NCBI GenBank assembly: GCA_014706295.1
Contig: JACSVZ010000039.1
Coordinates: forward strand, 868,001 to 932,000
DNA length: 64,000 bases
Origin: Lycocorax pyrrhopterus obiensis
Taxonomy: Eukaryota; Chordata; Aves; Passeriformes; Paradisaeidae
Direction of reading: 5' to 3'
Numbering within the stretch: position 1 is the stretch's first letter; every line of letters starts with the position of its first letter. A model generated the notes under the pieces. It saw only the letters and a list, made by a program, of their open reading frames with translations. It had not been told where the DNA came from and did not search any database. This document shows positions 38,928 through 49,625 of the stretch, one piece after another. The position numbers and the translations under genes were made by a program.

Positions 38928-39468
38928 ATCATAGAATCATAGAATAGTTTGGGTCAGAAGGGACCTTAAGGATCATCCAGCTTCAGCCCTCTTGGCACAG
39001 GCAGGGACACCTTCCACTATGCAAGGTTGCTCAGTGCCGCCTCCAATCTGGTCTTGAACACTTCCAGGGATGAGGAAGCCGCAGCTTCTCTGGGCAACCT
39101 GTGCCAGAGCCTCATCATCTCCACAGTAAAGCATTTGTTCCTAAAATCTAACCTAAACCTACCCTCTCTCAGTTTCATATTCAGTGTCCTATCACTACAT
39201 GCCCAAGTAAAAAATCCCTCTCCGGCTTTCTTTTAGCCTTCTTCAGGTACTGGAAGGCTGCTATAAGGTCTCCCTGGAGTGCTTTCTTCTCCAGGCTGAA
39301 CAGCCCCAGCTCTCTCAGCCTGTCTTCACGGGGAGGTGCTCCAGGCCTCTGATCATCTTTGTGGCCCTCCTCTGGACTCTCTTCAACAGGTCCTTGTCCT
39401 TATGTTGGGGTCCCAGAACTGAAAGCAGCACTGCAAGTGGGGTCTCACTAAAGAGGAGTAGAGGGGTG
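38928..39468 (-). mobile_element. CR1 LINE, 3' end, minus strand
   Basis: Read on the plus strand, this is the reverse complement of a classic avian CR1 tail. It begins ATCATAGAATCATAGAATAG and GGACCTTAAGGATCATCCAG. It passes GGGACACCTTCCACTATGC, ACTTCCAGGGATGAGGAAGC, CTGGGCAACCTGTGCCAGAG, AGGTACTGGAAGGCTGCTAT and GTGGCCCTCCTCTGGACTCT, and stops at AAAGAGGAGTAGAGGGG. On the minus strand this covers the end of ORF2 (a [16 protein letters not shown] segment at about 39,315-39,370) and the 3' UTR. It is one of the better preserved copies here. Its 5' end is exactly where the LTR begins. Confidence 0.95.
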
Positions 39469-40061
39469 TGTCTTAGGTTACAATGTAAGATGTAACCAAA
39501 AGTATGTATTCTATCACCATCTGTTAAAACCGGGCGGCACAATGTTCTTTATCTCTTCCGTGACGCATCCCTGATAACTCCCTCCGGAAAGATATCTTCT
39601 GTTAATGGGCAATCAAGGCCTCACTACATGACACATAGAATTACATCATCCCATTGTGAGATGCTCCGCCCAGAGGGAGGAACCAAGCATTCCTGCCTGG
39701 ATATAATCTGAGGTTTGGAACTCCACAGCCAGCAGTGCACTTCCACTTGGGAAGGGAGCCCAAGTCACTGTTCAAGACACCAAGCAGAACAGTGCGGGGA
39801 TGGCTGAACTCTGAATGCTTAGGTTTTCCTGCTATACAAGGGAAAAGAAACCGAACGTATTTGGCTCCATTGTCAACTAATCACAACCAAAGAACAGATA
39901 TCAACTGTCTAAACTCTAAACTTGTTTCTGAAACGGAAACTTCATGGTTGCATTGTTTTTATATATCTGTCTATTAATATCTGCATTAGCTGCTAGATAT
40001 CTCCTGATAGTACAAAAATAAAGGTTCTCAGAAAACTGAGACTACTTTTTCCATGGTTTCA
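39469..40061 (+). mobile_element. Endogenous-retrovirus-type solo LTR
   Basis: The unit opens TGTCTTAGGTTACAATG and ends near TCCATGGTTTCA, giving TG...CA ends about 593 bp apart. A GC-rich word CTCCGCCC (39,664-39,671) precedes a TATA-like ATATAATC (39,701), which would start transcription near 39,730. A polyadenylation signal AATAAA sits at 40,017-40,022, followed by a short U5-like stretch. No primer-binding site, gag, pol or env follows, so it is a solo or isolated LTR. It directly abuts a CR1. I could not find matching target-site duplications, so the exact ends are uncertain and the class is not assigned with confidence. Confidence 0.7.
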
Positions 40062-40234
40062 GCTTCATCAGCATCATGGTCTACACATTTTTCCTTTTTC
40101 ATTTCACTTCCTTTTTTTTAGGGAAAAAAGTTGGCGTTGTACTGGAATATATAAAATATATACAGTCTGCAAAACACTTGAAGTAATCCCTTCTCTCTGA
40201 TCAACACTAGTAAGGACTCAGGTCTCTCTAGTTT

Positions 40235-40700
40235 CAGGCATTGTCCTTCAAGAAAGCTGTGGATCAGCTGAGCAGAATCCTTAGGAGAACAATGAAGAAG
40301 TCAGGAAATCATGATCTATAAAGAAAGGTTGGAGGGTCATTTAAATTAAAGCACACCAAAGAGCCCTGCAACATTGTTCAAATACATAAAAGGCCGCTGA
40401 AAGGAGAAATTAAATAATTGACCGTGCCACTGGTGGATTGTGGAAGAAGTAATTGATTTGAAGTAGAATGAAGGATTATATTAAATACTAGCAAAAATTT
40501 TCTGATGTTAAGTGTAGTATAGCACTAGAATCAACCTGGAGAAGCTATTGAGGCTCTGGCACTGGAGATCCTTGAGAACTGCTTAAACAAACATCTGACA
40601 AGAATGACCAAGACCCAGTCACCCTTATCACAGAGCAGAAGAACTCTCTGAGGGTCTCATGAACTCCTTGCTGGTCCTGTGCCGTGATGCCCATACAGAT
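40235..40700 (+). mobile_element. Old, diverged CR1 LINE 3' fragment
   Basis: The text tracks an older CR1 type through many substitutions. It reads ATGATCTATAAAGAAAGGTTG, ATACATAAAAGGCCGCTG, GAAGAAGTAATTGATTTGAA and CTAGCAAAAATTTTCTGATG. It continues with CCTGGAGAAGCTATTGAGGC, CACTGGAGATCCTTGAGAAC and AAACAAACATCTGACAAGAA. No terminal octamers remain. It is clearly more diverged than the CR1 at 38.9 kb, so it inserted earlier. Confidence 0.7.
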
Positions 40701-41088
40701 TAGAGTGTTCCTCCACACAGTATTTTGGGAGGAAATGCAACCTTAGCTGTCACATTTAAATTCTGTTGTAATTGTTATATGTAATTCATGGAATACTGTC
40801 TCTGCTGGAAGACAAAACTTGAAAACAACTTTGCACCTTTTCTGTATTGAAAACGTTCTGTGGTCATGATCAATAGGAAAGAACCATAATATTTCATCTA
40901 CTTATCTATTTTATATTTTAGAGTTTGTGGTTCATATCAGCTCACTTTTGACATCTAAAAGTTAGATAAGCACTATAAGGCTCCTTCTTTGAGATGCAAG
41001 ACATCTCTTCAGGTGAATTCACCCTACTCTTTCTGCCTAAATTAAACAAGGTGCTTTATTTACTGTGTATCTCTCTCTCTCTTGGCAG

Positions 41089-41309
41089 CACAGGGAGCTT
41101 CATCAACTAAACAAGTATTTCTATGGATTGCCAAGATAAGCCTCGAAGCAAATGAAGATATTTTGAAAGGAACAAATAGCAATCCTAATATGGAAATGGC
41201 AACTGCATCTCAATTCATATCACACTATTCATTAAATAGCACCAGTGTAAATGATCAAAGCTGCTTTAGGGGTCATGCTGAGAGGGTACTGCTTCTTCTG
41301 TATATCTAG
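41089..41309 (+). other. Possible exon behind a strong splice-acceptor-like site
   Basis: TATCTCTCTCTCTCTTGGCAG ends at 41,088 and is a textbook polypyrimidine tract plus AG. The frame continuing through it is open to a TAG at 41,307-41,309. It reads as a hydrophilic stretch with no ATG at its start and no known family. It could be a terminal exon of an unannotated transcript or a chance (CT)n repeat followed by AG. Confidence 0.2.
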
Positions 41310-42439
41310 TTATATTTGCAATGTTTTACAACTTGACAGGGATTGTTTGAATTAGGTTGTGATGTTATGAGTCAGTACATTCAAATCAGATGGACTGTTA
41401 AAAGAGTAGCTTCCAGAAGGCAGACATGCAAAACAACTTCTCCCTAAAACCAATATATGATTGCTTCTTCAGCTCTAGGGCTGGATTCAAAAGGCTAACG
41501 CTCCAGCTATACCAATCCATTGCCCTCTGCAGTATGTGGTACTTCAGTGTGCCTTCTATTAGAAGAAAGCATACCTGATTTCAACAAGGTTGACAAAGTC
41601 CTTTAAATTGCTGACAATGTTTCATAACAAAATGAAAGCAATGTACATTTGAATGCAAATATTAGTTTAAACAAAAGAAAAGCTCCAAATGGTAGCCCTT
41701 ATGGATTACCTGAGACATCTTAGGCCTGATACCAATAAAGAGATTTCTAATTAATCTCTATGAATAAGGAAGATATACATTTATATTTATTAGGGTTTTA
41801 TTATAGTGCTGTAATATTAGTAACCTTACTTTAATAGTAATCTCACTTTGAAGCTGAATACATAATTTTAAAAAACAAATTAGTACAAGTTGTATTTTGT
41901 GGAGTGGATATTATTAAATCAAATTTCATTGTGTGAGAATGTGGGCATATACATGAATCAGTCTTTCATAGGTTATAACTGATTTTATATACCATATGTA
42001 ATTAACATAATTACTTTCCCAAGGGCATGGAAAAAGAAAATATATTTCTTAATTTTTCATACTGCTTTGAAAAGTTATCATAAATGCTGTTAAATAAAAT
42101 TCAGTTTTGGTTTGGATGCTCTAATATCTTTCATGACATGAGCTCTGAATTAATTCCAAAATCAAAACAGAACCCAGCAGGGAGCTGCAACCAATAGGCA
42201 AAGATCTGCTCAATGCCTGATATATTAATTAACAACATTTTAAGTGTGCCCCTGCCACTGAATACAATGTTAAATTAAGGTCCACCCAACATAAAGGTAG
42301 AATGGATGAAGACAGATAATTTCACCATTTGAAAGGGTCAGTGGAAGCAATTTGGCTGCTGTCAGCTCAGACAGCATTCCAGCAATGTATATATACTCAA
42401 AAAATGTATTTATTTCCTTCATAAAGCCTGACGAATTCA
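41310..42439. other. AT-rich unassigned stretch, possible regulatory DNA
   Basis: From about 41,700 to 42,260 the sequence is AT-rich but not repetitive. TAATTA-type homeodomain cores recur (TCTAATTAATCTC near 41,749, GTAATTAACATAATTA near 41,999, ATTAATTAACAAC near 42,224). This is the texture of many vertebrate developmental enhancers. There is no open frame of note. Confidence 0.35.
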
Positions 42440-42560
42440 AAACACCTCTGCAAAAGAGACTGGACAATCAGCTTTTTTTAACCCTTCATGGGCAGACTGG
42501 ATGAGCTCCAGAGGTTTCTTCCCACTCCAGACATACTGTCCTTGTGCCATTCTGTGAACA
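42440..42560 (+). mobile_element. Probable decayed CR1 3' end
   Basis: GGGCAGACTGGATGAGCTCC, AGAGGTTTCTTCCCACTCCA and GCCATTCTGTGAAC follow the order of a CR1 3' terminus (GGACTGGATGATCTCCTGAG, GTCCCTTCCAACC, ATTCTGTGA). Upstream text (CAAAAGAGACTGGACAATC) is also compatible. It is short and diverged. Confidence 0.5.
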
Positions 42561-45500
42561 GGCAGGTGAACCAAGAAAACACAGAGAGTAATTGCGATGT
42601 ATTAATGCGTGCAAACCTCTCCTTTCTCTGAAAAGTTCACTTTCCTTTGGAAAAAGATCATTATTTTGCTCAGCTATCCAGTACTATCAGCCCAAATCTC
42701 ACATTTGCAGATAAACTGGCTGTCCCAGATGGGACTAAATCATAAAGAACAAAACCCAACACATCACAGACTATGCTCATAACAGTATAAGAGGAATACA
42801 TACACCTGAGCAAAATGAAAGTAGCATTCTCTTCCAGTTTTATTACCTCAAAAACTGGCATCTGTTATAGCCTAACCATTCAAGGCCCCTCTGTAAAATA
42901 GGTGGGATTAAGGCATCTGCAGAGGATGATAACTTTACCAACCTAAAAAGGACCTTAGGAGACTGATGACTTGTTTAAACTGGGCACTTAACATTTAGAT
43001 AGCAAAGGTTATGAAAAAGGGATGTTATTGAGAGAGAAAGTCACACAGAGAAAAATCATCTTAAGTGAATTCTAGAAATGTGGTGTTAGTTGGAGGGAAG
43101 CCAGTCAAACACATATCTTACAATAGATTTTTATGTGTTCAAACCTCCACACAGATTTATCATCTGTCTTTATCAATAACTAGACTTGAGTAATTCTACT
43201 GCAACAGGCATTTTTTAATTGAGACTAAGTCCCTGCTTTGAGAAGTGCTCAGTAATAATTCCCCAGGACAATAGTTTTACAGTGTTGGATATGCATTTTC
43301 ACCATCTTATTTTTTGAATGCTTCTGCTCCTGTTCCCATTTGTTCAGAGCAACAGCACAGCCTGCCTGCTCCGAGGCAGACCTGGGCAGACATAGAAGAG
43401 CATGTGCCAGTCACCAGGAAAGCTTTGCAGAGATCAAGTTGGATCTGCTGTGAGAGCATCTCTCCGGCACACACTGCTCTGTAACACTTCTCAAGGTACA
43501 GCACCTTCCTTCCGTGTTCAGTCATTTCCTCTGAACAGATCTGGACAGCCTCATGAAATGCATCACACTCCCTATCTCTTTGTTCCACCATCTAGCATCT
43601 CTTTTAAATGAATGTCCCTTTTCGCCCTCTTCCTGTCATTTTTCCAGGTGGAAAGGCAGGCCCTTCTGCCACTGTCAGCCTGCAGAATATTACCCTTGAG
43701 ACAAAAGAAAACCTATGAATCCTGAAGACCTTCTCTGAGGAGAGACAGCAACACTACTAGGTCTGAATCATCATTCACAATTGTGGGGAACGGGGAAGAA
43801 TTTACACGCATTTGGTTATGATATTTCTGCAAATTACTGCCATGTTTGTAAGCAGAGTATAAGTATCAAAATTAAAAATGTATTTCTTGTCTCCATCATT
43901 TCCATGTGCTGTTCACTGGAGCAGTGCTTCTGGTCCCAAAGGCTGCAGTTTGAGGAGAGTACTGGTGAAAAGGGATGTAACACCTGTGACTGCGATGCAC
44001 AGGGAACCTCAAGGAAAGCACACTAAAAACTCTGAAGCAGTTTCCAATACAAAAGAAGACATGGAGGTGTCAGTGCTTTCATACCTTTTCCTGAGATAAG
44101 GCTTGAGAAGTTTTAAGCGCACTGGTTAGAGGCAATTATCTGGATCTCCAGTGCCTGCCTCTACTTCCCTTGAGTGCTACATTGATTTTAAGCGGCATTG
44201 TAAAGTATTAAAAGTTCTATATGTCAAGAGTACAACCTGACCCTGCTGCACTGCAGCAACTAGCAATTACAGAACACAACACACTCAATGGACAAGCATC
44301 TGAAATGTAAGAGAAGGATTTGTCTGGATGATAAAATTCAACATTCAAATCATGCTCCAGGGAGCTCTCTGGGTCATAGTCTAATAAAATGGGAAAAGTC
44401 AGCTTCACCTTAATTTTGGTCATGTTTTGCAGGTGCCTCACAGCAGGAATGGAGAGCAAAGACTCCTGTTCCCATTAGAAACCAATCCTAAATGCAGTCT
44501 TGTGGCTGGCACCCGGCAGTTATTGGGCTACATGTCAGCTGCAGCAGCTGGGCAGGAACTGGAGCACAAGGCAATAAAGGATTCATGGTGAAGGAGGGCA
44601 GTTTTCTATCATCCACCACTGTAAGAGACACAGCCTTTTTCTGCTGGAAGTCATCAAAACTGAGCAAAATCTCCCTCAGACCCCAAGCTTTTTTCCAGAG
44701 ATGTGCAGGCAAAGAATCCAGTTGCACACACAGTTGGGCACCTAATATTCTATAAGTGAATTTCATGCACAGTAAGTTTTGATTAGGATTTCAGCAGACG
44801 TGCACAGTGTAGTACCATTCAGAACAGATACAACAAAGGGGAAAAACGAAAAGGGACTGCTTTGAAAGGGCGGAGTCAGTGCTGATTTTTCTCCTGGCTC
44901 CTGCACAGCTTGTCTTGAATAGGAACCCCTCCAGGGAGGCTGTGAACTCACAATATCTCCCCAACAATGGGTGCTTTCAGGTGTGGGAAAGAGCAGGGAA
45001 GGAGGGACAGAGTCAAACTAGAATTGTACTGCAGATTCCTTCTTTCACTGTGGCATAGTGAAAATTGTTCCAGAGAGAAAATGATGAGGATGGAAAATGG
45101 AAAGTCATTCCATGCAGGATTTCTGAGCTTATGAAACTTCTATCAGTTCTACTTCATTCACAAAGTGAAACGAATCACCATGGCAAAAATTAAATTAAAC
45201 CTTATCAGAGTATAGCTCTGCCATGCACCATGAGTCAATGTCCATTACACATGGCACTCCTTCCCTCTGATGGTGAATGGAGGCAATAGGACTGACTGTC
45301 TCACAGAAAGAGTTTCCCACTGCCCAGCCAATTCACCACTCTCTCACCACAGCTCAGGTGGGCTCTCCAGAGGTTCGAACTGCTTCTCGTTGCTGCATAA
45401 AACACAATTAATTGCTCGTGCCTTTGAAAACTTTCATATATTACTTCCAGCTCAGAGTTTCCATTTTCTCAGAAATGACCACGTTTGCCTTTGGTGTAAA

Positions 45501-48500
45501 TGTTTTTATTTTAGTATCTGACCAAATGCAAGTTCAAAAATCAGGACAATTGGGAAAATGTTTTCAAATGAAAGATGCTTTTAAAATGAATGTGCTGTTG
45601 AAAAACCTTTTTTTTTGTGAAACGAAGCTGTTCAAGACAAGGGATTCCAAGTATTTCTTCTAATCTAATTGCTCTTCCAGGGATCTGTAAATATGCCTGT
45701 CCTGAACTGTTCTCTGGCAATGCTGCTGGACTGCACAATACTGACATCTACAATTTCTAATAGGTCAGCCAGGGTTTTTTAAAATTCATTTACATAATGC
45801 TTTTGCCACTGCTTGTATTTTTGCATGCAAATAAGCAGAGCAAATACACTAATGAGCTCTAGTTCTGGATTATATGCTCAAAATATAACAACCTCACCCA
45901 CAATTTTTCCATCCTGTATTTTCTTTATATAAACATTCGAATTACGTACACATAGATCACAATTACTTAATTGCTTATAACAAAGTTGAAGTGTATATTT
46001 TGCAATTAGTCTTACATTGTAAGAATGTAATTAAAAGCCAAGTTGATAATCATTTGAAATTTTGAGTAGAGAAATATGGATGTCATGAAGTTTATATTGC
46101 AATTGGATTGTTTTAGAAGAAATCATTGTAAAGTGCTATTTCTAAACAGTAGAGGACATATTTAAAATATTCTTAAGTTGTGTCAATTTACCATTGGCCA
46201 CTGTACTTTGTAAAACAGTCACATTCCAAGGATTTTTAATTTCTTTTTTTCTCAAGTAACAAAATTAGTAATGTTATATACTATAATGAGTTAAATATTT
46301 TATCACCCTTCACTTTTTAAATATGTACAGCCTTATTTTAAAATATCATTCGCTCTCCATTGGCATAACCTTTCTACTTTATATTTGCCTGCCAGCTATT
46401 CATTAGCACTGTCAAAATACCCAGGTATATTTAAGTATTTAATTTGGAGTATTTAGTGATTTGGAGAACATTGCAATTTTCCGCATCTACCTGGAGGCAT
46501 TCAAAATAGATGTGACTATCAGCAGTTACAAAACTCAGTCATCTGAAAACATGCCAGTGGTTAGGAATACAAGACCAAGACTCACTTAGCAAATTTGGAA
46601 AAAATTACCATAGTTGGCTACTTCATGTTCTTATAAAGAACATTTTGATGAACAACATAGATTAAAAGAGGTATTTGGAATGCAAACAGTTGGACTTACA
46701 GGTTACAATGAAAATCGAAGGTATATCCATAGGACTTCAGCTCTCTCTGTGTCCATGATTTAGTGTTTTACCCCAGTCACGCAACATTAATTTGGCTTCA
46801 AATAGAAAGGATTGCTAACATCACCCGAGGTTTTAAGCAGAATGAGATCCAAATCTCCAAAAGGAGGCTCAGAAAAGCCAGGTGTCATCTGTTTTAGCAC
46901 AGAAGTCTCTTGCAGTCTTCTGGCTTGAGCACTTATAATGCAAAATCTACATTGTGTAGACCAGCCTACACAGGAAATGTTACAAGACTCTGACTAACTT
47001 CATGAAGCACTAAACTCACACAGAATGTTCCTGACTGAAATGTAGTATAGGACCAAGCCTACTCCTTATAGTGTTGAGTCTAATTGCGGATGGCCCCCAA
47101 ATGCCATGTGGCATCAGAAAAAACTGATGGCATTAAAATTACAATAAAACTAGGTTGAGGGGAGAGGAAGATAGAAGGAAAACAGGCCTTTTTTGAAATT
47201 TGTGTCTCATTGTCAACACTGCAGGGTATGCCACCATGCTGGGTAATGTACAATGTGATCACATTAATTCTAATTTTTATTTTCATAATCTTTATACTCT
47301 TTGATGAACTATTTTTAGGCAGCTGAGCTTTACTATTATGAATATTTGTCAGAAAACATCATAATATTTAATTTACAGTTCTTGGGGTAGACATTCTAGT
47401 CTGTTAGGAAAAGTGAAACAATAATTCCACCTTTGTTGTAAAATACAAAGAACACTTAACCACAACAAAACACCAGATTTCAAATGAGGGAGAAAAAAAG
47501 ATGCCTAATAAGTTGATAAGTGCTTTTGAGCAATGAATATTTTTGAAGTGTTGCAATCCATTCAAAAATCTACTTTTAAACATGAATAAGCAAAACTCAA
47601 ATATGTTCTTCAATAGAAATAATTTTTGATCTCTCACTGTAACCATTTCATCACATAATAGGTAATCACACTTTTAATGTCAGTCTTTCTCCTGAAGCGT
47701 GTTGCTAATCAAATTTCTGTCCTGCTGAACATGGTGAGCATAAGGTTACAGCACAGTTTCCATGTGTCCTGAGAATGGGACCCTGCCCAATTTTCATAAC
47801 TAGAGTAAAGCCTGTACATTTTGACAAAAGTCAGAGGATTTTGTCTCATTTGTTCTTTATTTACATAATGTCCTCCTTCAAAAGCAATCTTGGGAACTTC
47901 GTTGTTACTATACACAAAGGTAATATTCAGCATGGTTAAAGATGGTAAAACACACTTTCAAATTCTAGTTCATGATTTTAGGAAAATGCAAGGAAAGTTA
48001 CGTTTTAACAGCTTCAGCCCAGTTAGTTGAATTACAGTGACTAAAGGGGTTTAGACATGAATCTAAATTCAATTTTATCCGGTAATGTTGTGACAATGAA
48101 GAATGTGCTAGAAAGTTTGCTAATAAATTTAGAAATATTTTTTGAATGAATATTGAAAAGTTTCAATGTTTCGTTCAAACCCATTTCAGCATCCTTGGTA
48201 AAAATATGTCAGTATCCTTACAATATTGTAATTTTCTTACTTATGTGATTTCTGCTTTGTGTTTGTCTGGCCTATCATAGAGAAGATATACCAGAAAAAG
48301 TAAAAGCAATCAAACTTAAAACCTGCGGTTTACTTAGTTTCTTTAAGCACAAAAAGCAAGTTATATTTATTTAAATTTTCTGAAAGCTTGTGCATTGTAT
48401 CTCACCAAGAAAACCTTTCCTCTCTACAGAAAAATTTCTAAAATACCTACCAACAACATGTGAACCCTCAGGGTTCGTCTTGTCTTTAGTCCATGTTTAT

Positions 48501-48599
48501 ATGTTTGGTGTTTACATCATGAAAATATCAGAAAGATCCTGAGAACTTAGAAAGAAAGATTAGATGTATTTTTCTTTTGGTTTAGATTAAAGTTTAGGG
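42561..48599. other. Unassigned stretch with GC-richer then AT-rich parts
   Basis: 43.3-45.4 kb is somewhat GC-richer and gives frames up to 94 codons on both strands, none recognisable. 45.76-46.56 kb is AT-rich, non-repetitive and rich in TAAT and ATTA words. It contains the palindromic octamer site listed below. The remainder to 48.6 kb shows no gene or clear repeat. Confidence 0.4.
45820..45832. promoter_or_regulatory. Palindromic octamer (POU/Oct-like) site
   Basis: TTTGCATGCAAA at 45,820-45,831 is a perfect 12-bp palindrome. Its right half with the next base gives the consensus octamer ATGCAAAT (45,825-45,832), and the left half is one base off the same motif on the other strand. POU-domain proteins can bind such sites as dimers. 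The function is inferred from the motif only. Confidence 0.4.
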
Positions 48600-48671
48600 A
48601 TGGGGCAGGGGATTGGAAGTAAGTCATCTTTAAGGTCCCTTCCAACCTAAAGCATTCTATGGTTCTATGAA
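48600..48671 (+). mobile_element. CR1 LINE, extreme 3' end
   Basis: AGTCATCTTTAAGGTCCCTTCCAACCTAAAGCATTCTATGGTTCTATGAAT is the terminal segment of a CR1, including the final octamer-type TTCTATGGTTCTATGA. Only about 70 bases are present, as expected from severe 5' truncation during target-primed reverse transcription. Confidence 0.85.
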
Positions 48672-49357
48672 TATACAAGCAGAAACAAATAATTTTACTG
48701 AATTTTTCTGATGGTTGTTGGATTTCATTTATGTCAGTAAATGTTCATTAAGCGCCTTTAAAATACAGTGAAACACATTTGTGTAGAGCGTTGGAGAGAT
48801 AATTACACACTTTAAACACAAACTGCCAACACAGTGATAATTGCTTGCCTTCCCAGGTTTCCAGTCAGTGGTGGTGAGAATATATATTTACCAAATAATG
48901 GTATCTTACCTGGGATTTTCTTTGATTAATGGGATGCCTGGGGACATTACTGGGAGCTTTCTTGTCCCCAGTTCATATCCTAAGGTTCTTAATAAAAATC
49001 TATGCCAATCCTTTCAAAATAAGTGTATGCTTTTGTAGATTGGGGGTGGAGGTTTGATGCCAAAGGACAAAGGGTTCACCTTGGCATTTACATTAAAAAT
49101 GGCATTCGCAGTTTCTTCTAATTATACAGTTTATCAAAAATCTTTAGTTCCACTTGTTAAAACCTGGCTTCATTTTCACATTGATGTCCCTCATCTCTTT
49201 TGCTGAATACAGCTTTCTTCTTTCACAAATATTAATTCCAAATTAGGGTGTGCATTCCTATCTGTACAAGGGAAATTAACACTCAGCACAGTTTTCCAGT
49301 TTTTTGGAAGCTAGCAAGATCCCTACTGAGTTGTGTAGGCTAAAGTGGCATACTTAG

Positions 49358-49380
49358 CCAATCAAATGGAAGTATAAAAG
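49358..49380 (+). promoter_or_regulatory. CCAAT plus TATA box pair
   Basis: CCAAT at 49,358-49,362 and TATAAAAG at 49,373-49,380 lie 10 bases apart. This is tighter than usual for a cellular promoter, where CCAAT is normally 40-60 bases further upstream. No good protein frame follows at once. The twin hairpins begin about 200 bases downstream. Confidence 0.3.
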
Positions 49381-49577
49381 GCCGAACACACCAATGCACT
49401 CTGATTCTTTCTGGAACAAGAGATTAATATTATATGAAACACTTATTTGTGAATGCATATTTAGAAAAAAAAAGTTTTTTGTCTTGCATTTTAAAAGCTG
49501 AGTTGTATTCTGGGTCCCTAAAAGTATGCCAAGACTGAGTTTGTCAAGTGAGTTTCTTAGAGGTTGACATGTGAGTA

Positions 49578-49625
49578 GAGGGGGTGAAGGACACCCCCCT
49601 CAAGATTCAGTTGAGCTGAATCTTG
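49578..49625 (+). other. Two back-to-back perfect or near-perfect hairpins
   Basis: Hairpin 1: GAGGGGGT (49,578-49,585), loop GAAGGAC, then ACCCCCCTC (49,593-49,601) with one bulged C. Hairpin 2: CAAGATTCAG (49,601-49,610), loop TTGAG, then CTGAATCTTG (49,616-49,625), a perfect 10-bp stem. The stems share one base, so they could stack. There is no U-tract to make a terminator, and the size is too small for a typical microRNA precursor. The structure is seen directly; the role is unknown. Confidence 0.6.

Noticed and set aside
39735..39977. 80-codon plus-strand frame in the LTR
   Set aside because: It lies within the R/U5 side of the LTR, has no family resemblance and is short enough to be chance.
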